The notes under the pieces were generated by a model, which ran no database searches, was not told where the DNA came from, and saw nothing but the letters and a program-made list of their open reading frames with translations. Shown one piece after another: positions 58,372 to 64,000 of a stretch of 64,000 bases of DNA. The DNA is taken from NCBI RefSeq assembly GCF_021206925.1, contig NZ_JAJPRF010000001.1, forward strand, positions 372,001-436,000. The letters are read 5' to 3'. Position 1 is the stretch's first letter; each line of letters starts with the position of its first letter. This DNA comes from Rhodoflexus caldus (GTDB lineage Bacteria > Bacteroidota > Bacteroidia > Cytophagales > Thermoflexibacteraceae). Made by a program: the position numbers and the translations under genes.

Positions 58372-61300
58372 CTATAAAGACCTACCGATACCCAAAATAA
58401 ATCTGTTGAGGTTCAAGTAGCGCCCTTCCAAGGGTCGGTTTGCCCAAAAGGGAACATCGCAGCGCAAAATAACGGGCTTCGTTGCGCGATACTCGCCGCC
58501 CAAATTGAGCGTAATGTATGCACCTAACCCTGCATCAGCCAGCCATTCGCCCCGATTGAGGCGACTATACAACAGCCCGCCATCGGCGAAAAGGTAACTG
58601 TTTACTTGGATGTAGTGTTTTAGTTTTTTTGAACGAACGGCAATTAGTTTACTGAAATCCCACTCTGCATTGGCGCTGATGCCGTGCCTGCCGATGAACG
58701 AACGCCGCAACGACCCGAAAGATTGCGGGGCAAAACCGCGAATGTTCATGCCGCCTGCCATGTGCAGCCTGTTCCACTCGCTGTCTTCGGTAATGAAAAA
58801 CAAGGGCGAAAAAACAGCGGCTTCCGTGAAGCGGTTGCTCAACAGTTGTTCGGGGTTTGCGCCTGCCGCGTACAAATCGGACTCAAAATGCAGCAGCGAA
58901 CCTTGCGTAAAGCGTGCATAGCCGCGCAGCCGCAAGTCCGATTTTTTGCCCGTAACGGTGTGTTTCCATTCGGCTTCCAAATAGCCGTAATTGTCGGGCG
59001 TTACCCAAAATGGGCTACGCAAGAGCAGTTTTGCCTGCCCGTTGCTTTTGCTTTTTTGATAAAAGCGCGTCAGGGAAGTATTCAGCGTGCTGTTGGCAAC
59101 GCCCGTGCGCCAAAAAGCGGGATAAATTAAATAATTGCGGTCTGTTTCGGCAGGGCGATAGAGCAACAACTGGTTGATTTCCAGCAGGTAGTAGTTGGGG
59201 TTGTATTGGTCGCGGCGGCGGATGATGCGCGAAATTCCGATTTGATGTCGGTAAATGCCGGCGTTCCATTTGGCGTTCAGGTGTTGCTGCCAGCGGGGCA
59301 TCAGGGGCAGATAGTAGCCGTTGATGCTCACCTGCGCCGACCAGGGGCGATGAAACGGGCGCTGCCCTTCGGGAATGTTGTTTTGCAGCAGCCCCGTATT
59401 CCACCAAAAGGCGACCAACCAGTTTTTTCTGCCGTCAAAATAATCGCCCGAAAGCCGTGCGCCTATCTGAAAGCCGTCGTAGTTGTTGTACCAAGGGTCG
59501 GGGCGCCAGAAATATTGCCAACCGCGCCAATAGGGCAGGTTTTTCACCTTGTGTTCCCATTGAAGGGGGGGCAGTTTGCGCTGCCAAATGTTGTTGCTGC
59601 GGTCAATATCGGCAAGGGTTTGCGAAGTGTCTATCTCGGCGCGAATCGGCGGTACTTCTAACCGAACGGTGGCGGTATAGCGACGGTTCAATACGCTGCC
59701 CCAGCCCGTCCATTTGGGCAAAACGGTTGCCTCGGTCGGTTTTTGAAACCAATCGTTGGGAATGTGAAAATTTTTTACTTCGCCGTTGCGCAGGGTGATG
59801 CTGATGTCCAAAGGCATTTGCATCTCGCCTTTTCGGGTGAGTTCCAAGCGGTATTCGCCCGATTTTTTGCCTTTGCGCAAGCCCGTAAGGGCGTAATCGG
59901 TAGTTTTGACGGTTTCCAACCATTGGTCAAAAAACCAGTTGAGGTTTTGCCCCGTGGTGGCAATGACGCTTTGGCGGAAATCTTCGGGATAGGGATGTTT
60001 GAACTTCCAACGCTGCACATAGTCGGCAATGGCGCGGTAGAAAAGTTCATCGCCCAGCACATAGCGCAACTGCATGAGCATCGTACCGCCTTTGGAATAG
60101 GCAAGCCCGTAGCCGCCCGTTTGCCCGATGCCGCCGTTGAAATCGTTGGAATGAGTGTTCAGCGGCTTGTCAAAACCCTGATGAACGGCATCCAAATACG
60201 GATACAGCAGCCGCGCATAGCCGAAGTTGTAGGGCTGCAAACGGCGCGTAACGGATTTGTTTTTCACACTCTGCGGCACTTCTTTGCTGCCGTAGAGTTG
60301 TTCCAACATCCAAACCGTCAGAAATTCGGCGAAACCTTCGTCCATATAGGCGCGGTAGGTTTCGTTGTTGGCAAGCATCCCGTAGAACCATTGGTGCGCC
60401 AACTCGTGCGCAATCAACCCGACATTGCCCGGATAAAAGCCGTTGACAATTGCCATCATGCCATACTCGGTGCCGTCTTGCGCATCGGCAACCACTAAGG
60501 AAGGGTATTCATACGCGCCGAAGCGTTCGCTGTACAGGCGCATCATCAGTGCTACAAGCCCGGGGATTTCCTGCCAGCGGGCGGCATGAGGTTCGCGTGC
60601 CAGCACCTGAATTTTCGTGCCGCGCAGTATCACCTCGCCGATGCGGTAGGTCGGGTCGGCAGTGAAGGCGAAATTATGCACGTTCCGCGCCGAAAAATGC
60701 CACGTTTTGGTTTTTCCGTTTTCTTCGGCAACAATAACGGAAGGCTTTTCATAAAGCGGCTTGTTCTTGAAATTGCTCAATTGCAGTCGCTTTTTGAGGG
60801 CAGGCGGCAGCACTTCGGCTTCGTTTATCAACAAACCCGTCGCCCCGACGATATACTGTTGCGGCAGGGTAATTTGCACGTCAAAATTGCCAAACTCGGC
60901 GTAGTATTCTTTGTCCAAATGTTGCGGCGTATGCCAGCCATAGCGGTCAAAAACGCACACAACGGGATACCAATGCACGGCGTTGTAGTGTTTCACGCCG
61001 TATTGGCGAAACATTTTTTGTCGGCGGCGCATCGTTCCCCCGTCGTCAAAGAAGGTGCGAAAGCGGATTTTTACCTGCAAAGAGTCGCCCGAAAGTAAAG
61101 GTCGGTTCAGGCGCACTTCCATAATGGTGTTGTCTATGACGTACTGCACAGAGTCGCCGTTGACGCGCAGCCCGTCTATGAGTGTGCCCAAACCTGCCGC
61201 CTCGTTCGTGCCGAAACGCACGGGCGCACGGTTGGCTTGGTAGAGGTGATGGTAGTAAGATTCGGGTTGGAAAGCATTCGCATAGAGGTGAAAATACAAC

Positions 61301-61494
61301 CTGTCTAAGGTGTGCGGCGAACGATTGTAGTAAGTCAGCGTTGCCTCTGCCATGATGCAGCCGGCACGGTCGTCCAATTCGGCTGTTATTCGGTAGTCGG
61401 CTTGCTGCTGCCAGTATTCGGTCTGTCCGAAAGTTGAAGAAGCGATGAAGAAGAGCGTCAGCCACGCGCCCGTTAAAGAAATGATGCGATACAT
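58372..61494 (-). CDS. Large M1 family zinc metallopeptidase, secreted
   Basis: A 1040-residue exported protein with a signal peptide (residues 1-24, ending STFGQ). The M1 catalytic region has HELAH at 363-367 and the third zinc ligand Glu386, again HExxH-X18-E. The preceding LVVADAQDGTEYGMMAIV takes the place of the GAMEN motif and differs from canonical aminopeptidases. After the peptidase half the last 400 residues show repeated beta-strand and aromatic patterns and end with a Phe-Ile-Leu-Gly-Ile-Gly-Arg-Ser-Leu stretch, resembling an outer-membrane barrel; this second part suggests a surface-anchored peptidase. A TAACTTTG box sits just before the ATG. Confidence 0.85.
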   Translation of the reverse strand: MYRIISLTGAWLTLFFIASSTFGQTEYWQQQADYRITAELDDRAGCIMAEATLTYYNRSPHTLDRLYFHLYANAFQPESYYHHLYQANRAPVRFGTNEAAGLGTLIDGLRVNGDSVQYVIDNTIMEVRLNRPLLSGDSLQVKIRFRTFFDDGGTMRRRQKMFRQYGVKHYNAVHWYPVVCVFDRYGWHTPQHLDKEYYAEFGNFDVQITLPQQYIVGATGLLINEAEVLPPALKKRLQLSNFKNKPLYEKPSVIVAEENGKTKTWHFSARNVHNFAFTADPTYRIGEVILRGTKIQVLAREPHAARWQEIPGLVALMMRLYSERFGAYEYPSLVVADAQDGTEYGMMAIVNGFYPGNVGLIAHELAHQWFYGMLANNETYRAYMDEGFAEFLTVWMLEQLYGSKEVPQSVKNKSVTRRLQPYNFGYARLLYPYLDAVHQGFDKPLNTHSNDFNGGIGQTGGYGLAYSKGGTMLMQLRYVLGDELFYRAIADYVQRWKFKHPYPEDFRQSVIATTGQNLNWFFDQWLETVKTTDYALTGLRKGKKSGEYRLELTRKGEMQMPLDISITLRNGEVKNFHIPNDWFQKPTEATVLPKWTGWGSVLNRRYTATVRLEVPPIRAEIDTSQTLADIDRSNNIWQRKLPPLQWEHKVKNLPYWRGWQYFWRPDPWYNNYDGFQIGARLSGDYFDGRKNWLVAFWWNTGLLQNNIPEGQRPFHRPWSAQVSINGYYLPLMPRWQQHLNAKWNAGIYRHQIGISRIIRRRDQYNPNYYLLEINQLLLYRPAETDRNYLIYPAFWRTGVANSTLNTSLTRFYQKSKSNGQAKLLLRSPFWVTPDNYGYLEAEWKHTVTGKKSDLRLRGYARFTQGSLLHFESDLYAAGANPEQLLSNRFTEAAVFSPLFFITEDSEWNRLHMAGGMNIRGFAPQSFGSLRRSFIGRHGISANAEWDFSKLIAVRSKKLKHYIQVNSYLFADGGLLYSRLNRGEWLADAGLGAYITLNLGGEYRATKPVILRCDVPFWANRPLEGRYLNLNRFILGIGRSL

Positions 61495-61544
61495 TGCCGC
61501 AAAGTTACAAGATGGCGGCGTAAGTAAGGAAAGTGGACTTCGGA

Positions 61545-61625
61545 AGTGCGGATTGGGGAAGGCGGATTTCGGATTTTTGGGGAATGAAGGATTTTATCCG
61601 TGAAATCCGCTAATATCCGTGAGCT
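61545..61625. repeat. ATCCGC/GCGGAT-rich interspersed element, copy 3
   Basis: Contains GTGCGGATT, GGCGGATTTCGGATTTTT, TTTTATCCGTGAAATCCGC and ATATCCGTGAG. It lies in the 270-base gap between the large M1 peptidase start and the vapC gene, together with the hairpin listed next. Confidence 0.5.
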
Positions 61626-61670
61626 GATGCAGTGCATTTAAATTTGTTCAACTGATTATCTGCGGGCTAT

Positions 61671-61704
61671 CCATAGCAAAGGGTTCGCAGACCTTTTGCT
61701 ATGG
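61671..61704. repeat. REP-like hairpin
   Basis: CCATAGCAAAGG pairs with CCTTTTGCTATGG with one bulged base around GTTCGCAGA. It lies 60 bases downstream of the leftward vapC stop. No T-tract follows on either strand, so it is more like a dispersed palindrome than a terminator. Confidence 0.5.
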
Positions 61705-61764
61705 GTGGATTTGTAAAGCGATAATTGGGGATGAGATTTTTATTGCGGAAATGCAATCTGTTGG

Positions 61765-62136
61765 TTAATCAAACGGATTTATAACAGCAAGCCCTGCAAT
61801 TTTGTTAAAATCCTTTACATTTCGCGTTGCCAGTGCCAGATTATGAGTCAATGCCGTAGCCGCAATAATTGCATCGGCAATTGTAATGCGATTCACTTGC
61901 CTAATATGAGCCGCTTGCCTGATAACGGTTGAATCAATTGGAAGATTATTGACCAGCGAAAAAAATTCTTCAAAAAAATCTTTATCCTCTTGGCTAAGTT
62001 TAGAAAAGCCAAGCACTTCTACGTATGAAAGCGCCGACACATAAAGTTCTTTGTCGGACAGCCATTCGGCTATCTTATCGTCGGTATCAGTAGCTGCATA
62101 GATGATAATATTGCTGTCTATCAATACCTTACTCAT
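61765..62136 (-). CDS. PIN-domain ribonuclease toxin (VapC family), second pair
   Basis: A 123-residue PIN protein with the catalytic acids Asp7 (VLIDSNIIIYA), Glu40 (SYVEVLGFSKL) and Asp88 (TIADAIIAATAL) and an ATRNVKDF ending close to the canonical TxNxxDF, so the nuclease should be active. Its closest relatives by pattern are the VapC proteins of bacterial type II systems. The start overlaps the antitoxin stop by four bases. It lies immediately after the shortened mutA. Confidence 0.9.
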   Translation of the reverse strand: MSKVLIDSNIIIYAATDTDDKIAEWLSDKELYVSALSYVEVLGFSKLSQEDKDFFEEFFSLVNNLPIDSTVIRQAAHIRQVNRITIADAIIAATALTHNLALATRNVKDFNKIAGLAVINPFD

Positions 62137-62375
62137 AGTTCACGGAAGGGCATGGGTCTGTCTTGCCGTTCTTCTGTTTGCCATTGAACAGCATCAGGAA
62201 TTTGTTGCACCAAAACCTTGCGTTCGGCTATTTTTCGCAAAGCGGCAAGTGCTTTGGGGGTATCGGCTGCAACAGGTTTAGCCTCAAACTTTACCTGCAA
62301 TCGCCGTAGTACCTGCTCTACGAATAACAACTCTTCGCGGTCTTTTACTTCAAGCGTAAACTGATACACAAACAT
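62133..62375 (-). CDS. Putative antitoxin of the second vapBC pair
   Basis: An 80-residue protein preceding the second PIN toxin. The N-terminus FVYQFTLEVKDREELLFVEQ is predicted as beta then helix and the C-terminus is acidic/basic mixed (ERQDRPMPFREL), like toxin-binding tails. No standard DNA-binding fold is recognised. It differs clearly in sequence from the antitoxin of the first pair. The assignment depends on gene order. It begins 24 bases after the mutA stop. Confidence 0.7.
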   Translation of the reverse strand: MFVYQFTLEVKDREELLFVEQVLRRLQVKFEAKPVAADTPKALAALRKIAERKVLVQQIPDAVQWQTEERQDRPMPFREL

Positions 62376-62398
62376 GTTGCATCTTTGTTTTTACCAAT

Positions 62399-63511
62399 TT
62401 ACACCATTTTCCGAAAACCCGACCAAACGGCTTCCAGCATTTTTTCGGTGAGTTGTTCAATGTAGTAGGCACCTGCGGCGGGGTCTATGTTTTTGCCGAA
62501 ATAGGCTTCTTCTGCCAAAATGTTGGAAACGTTGATGGCGATGCGCTGCCCGAAGCTGTCCACAGGCTCAATGCCTTTTTGGTGCGGGGTAACTTCCAGC
62601 GTGTTGCAGCCGCCAATGACCGCCGCCATTGCTTGTGTGGTGTTGGAAATCATGTTCCAATACGGGTCTTTTTGGTTGCGCTCGTTGATTTCAAAACCCG
62701 TGCAGGCGGCAATGTGCAACGCGGCAGGGCTGTAGTCGGGCACAAATTCGGCTGCCATTTCGGCAAAGAGCAGGCGAAAAGCCCGCATCCCCGCAATTTC
62801 GGCGAAGTAGCTGTTCGTAAGCGTATGGCTGACTGCCATGTGCGGCAACAAGGCGGCAGGCTGCGGGGCATGGTTCAACAGGCGATAGGCAGCGGCAAGA
62901 GCAGTTGCCCAGCGCGCACTAATGGTTTGCCCTGCGGTAGCTACAACGGCAATATGCAGCGAAGAGCCCCGCGCAACATCGGCAAGGGCAAGGTACAAAT
63001 CATCCGAAGCGCCGATGATGTCCAATCTGCCCGTGAGGTTTTCGCGGGCGTAGCCTTTGCCCTCGGCATAGGCAATGTATCGCTGCAAAAAGTCCGCTGC
63101 CTCATTGGCGTTGAGCCGCCAACTGACCGCACAAAAAGGCAGCATGATTTCGGCTAACAGCGTTTCCAAGTTCACTTGTGCGGCTTTGCCCGCTATGTCA
63201 AACGCTATTTCGTTCACGTTGCGGTTCAGCATATCCAATGCCAAGGCATTGGCAGCCTTTTCGTCGGCTACCTCAACGAGCAGGCGGTTGCGCCAGTTTC
63301 TGCCGAAAGCATCGGTAGCGGCAACCATACTGTCGGTCAGGTAGGTTTCCCAAGCCGGTGCGGGCAAATCGGTAAAGAAAGATTCTATTTCAAAGCCGTC
63401 GGGCGTTTGCCAATTGAGTTTTTCGGCAAGGTCTGCACCTTTGAGTTCTTTCTTTGCCTGCGCTTCCCACGCGGAAAGGGGCTGCATCGGAAATTCGCTG
63501 AACAGGTTCAT
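62399..63511 (-). CDS. mutA: Methylmalonyl-CoA mutase small subunit, C-terminally short
   Basis: A 370-residue protein matching the beta (small) subunit of methylmalonyl-CoA mutase: NLFSEFPMQPLSAWEAQAKK, KELKGADLAEKLNWQTPDGF, and DPAAGAYYIEQLTEKMLEAVW. It supports the catalytic B12-dependent large subunit in the propionate-succinate pathway and has no cobalamin-binding domain. Family members are usually 450 residues or more; this one stops (ending GFRKMV) just after the barrel end, so roughly 80 residues are missing. The second vapBC pair follows after 24 bases. No mutB is in view. The truncation may be a TA-module insertion, or a naturally short form. Confidence 0.8.
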   Translation of the reverse strand: MNLFSEFPMQPLSAWEAQAKKELKGADLAEKLNWQTPDGFEIESFFTDLPAPAWETYLTDSMVAATDAFGRNWRNRLLVEVADEKAANALALDMLNRNVNEIAFDIAGKAAQVNLETLLAEIMLPFCAVSWRLNANEAADFLQRYIAYAEGKGYARENLTGRLDIIGASDDLYLALADVARGSSLHIAVVATAGQTISARWATALAAAYRLLNHAPQPAALLPHMAVSHTLTNSYFAEIAGMRAFRLLFAEMAAEFVPDYSPAALHIAACTGFEINERNQKDPYWNMISNTTQAMAAVIGGCNTLEVTPHQKGIEPVDSFGQRIAINVSNILAEEAYFGKNIDPAAGAYYIEQLTEKMLEAVWSGFRKMV

Positions 63512-63547
63512 ATATGATTGAGCGATTGAATTATTTGTTGATTGAGC

Positions 63548-63625
63548 AATTTAAAACAGAACGCGGACTTCGGGCGGATAACGCGGATTTTTGAATCCGA
63601 ATTCCCGAATCCGAATTCCGAAATA
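63548..63625. repeat. ATCCGC/GCGGAT-rich interspersed element, copy 4
   Basis: Contains ACGCGGACTTCGGGCGGATAA, ACGCGGATTTTTGAATCCG and AATTCCGAATCCGAATTCC. It sits in the gap between the partial glycosyltransferase and mutA. Confidence 0.45.
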
Positions 63626-63626
63626 A

Positions 63627-64000
63627 TTACTTGTCCCCCAAAATATGCCATTTGGCAATGCCCATTTTGGCAAGCATGTAGCGGAAAGATACGCCCAGAA
63701 CGCCTAACCCATACTCAATGCTGTTGCGCAAATTGATGGATGAGGCTTCGTCAAAATATTTGGTCGGGCAGGTAACTTCGGCTATCTCAAAGTTATGATA
63801 AAATATTTGTGCAATCATCTGATTGTCAAACACAAAATTATCCGAATTGCGCTCATAGGGCACGGTTTCCAACACCTTGCGCGAATAGGCACGATAGCCC
63901 GTGTGGTATTCCGACAACTTCTGATTCATCATCAGGTTCTGCGCCAGCGTCAGGAAGCGGTTAGAGATGTACTTGTACATCGGCATACCGCCTTTGAGCG
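63627..64000 (-). CDS. Family 2 glycosyltransferase, N-terminus outside window
   Basis: The C-terminal 123 residues of a protein running off the right edge. [37 protein letters not shown], and [16 protein letters not shown] are the end motifs of family 2 dolichol-phosphate-type glycosyltransferases found in Bacteroidota, whose N-terminal half holds the nucleotide-sugar site. The last helix-like portion ([17 protein letters not shown]) is weakly hydrophobic. The frame is open to the edge without a start, so this is a partial gene. Confidence 0.88.
   Translation of the reverse strand, partial: LKGGMPMYKYISNRFLTLAQNLMMNQKLSEYHTGYRAYSRKVLETVPYERNSDNFVFDNQMIAQIFYHNFEIAEVTCPTKYFDEASSINLRNSIEYGLGVLGVSFRYMLAKMGIAKWHILGDK

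Noticed and set aside
61671-61704. Possible tRNA arm (GGTTCG in a hairpin).
   Set aside because: Only one hairpin is present, the loop is not a T-loop and no other tRNA arms or CCA end can be drawn.

Overview
The window is a dense, roughly 48% GC stretch of a Bacteroidota chromosome, most likely from the order Cytophagales. Four things point there. Several genes are preceded by the Bacteroidota promoter pattern TTG-N18-20-TAnnTTTG, and Shine-Dalgarno sequences are mostly absent. The gene content is typical of the phylum: a GldF-like permease, a DUF3276/PUR protein, an archaeal/eukaryal-type ProS, a secreted C1 peptidase with DUF4384, and 7TMR-DISM signalling. Many proteins have outer-membrane or lipoprotein features. 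No rRNA, tRNA, CRISPR array, prophage or complete insertion sequence was found. No gene-free gap exceeds 300 bases.

Layout: 1-7989 reads leftward as menD, tamB, a J-domain protein, pspA and an HD hydrolase; the last three genes overlap by ATGA junctions. 8177-12722 holds apaG, a methyltransferase, an orphan GroES-like protein, glutamate formimidoyltransferase, a glycosyltransferase and an Rpn-type nuclease. 12860-22783 holds an M1 peptidase, ppsA, typA with a polysaccharide deacetylase, a K+/H+ antiporter and an S41 peptidase. 23016-29764 holds an esterase, a small membrane protein, purS-pssA, a papain-like peptidase, an alpha/beta hydrolase, an S24 regulator, a second esterase and trxA. 29850-32836 holds proS, a vapBC pair with a decayed second copy, and a small exported protein.

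33128-43996 reads rightward: a CusA/CusB heavy-metal efflux pair, a gldF-like permease, radA, a LysM/DPBB protein and a giant AsmA protein. 43999-48239 reads leftward: a 7TM-SpoIIE phosphatase, an LpxR-like lipid A deacylase, a voltage-gated-type K+ channel and a 50-residue basic protein. 48365-51588 holds hutH, DoxX, a PUR-family protein and a Dpm1-like mannosyltransferase. 51597-64000 reads leftward throughout: hflX-mutS, an RluA-type pseudouridine synthase, an ECF sigma factor with a membrane-anchored beta-barrel protein, a large M1 peptidase, a second vapBC, a C-terminally short methylmalonyl-CoA mutase small subunit and a partial glycosyltransferase.

The main theme is envelope maintenance. 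TamB and the AsmA protein are lipid-transfer proteins, and PspA guards the inner membrane. LpxR, the LysM/DPBB protein, the efflux pump and the sigma/barrel pair act on the cell surface. The most interesting candidate for an undescribed system is the tamB-J-pspA-HD cluster: its J-domain protein starts with what looks like a PspA-type membrane-binding helix. Next are the sigma factor paired with a possible envelope-spanning anti-sigma barrel, the fossil of a duplicated vapBC, and a perfect terminator that faces the promoter of the PUR gene and lies antisense to the doxX leader.
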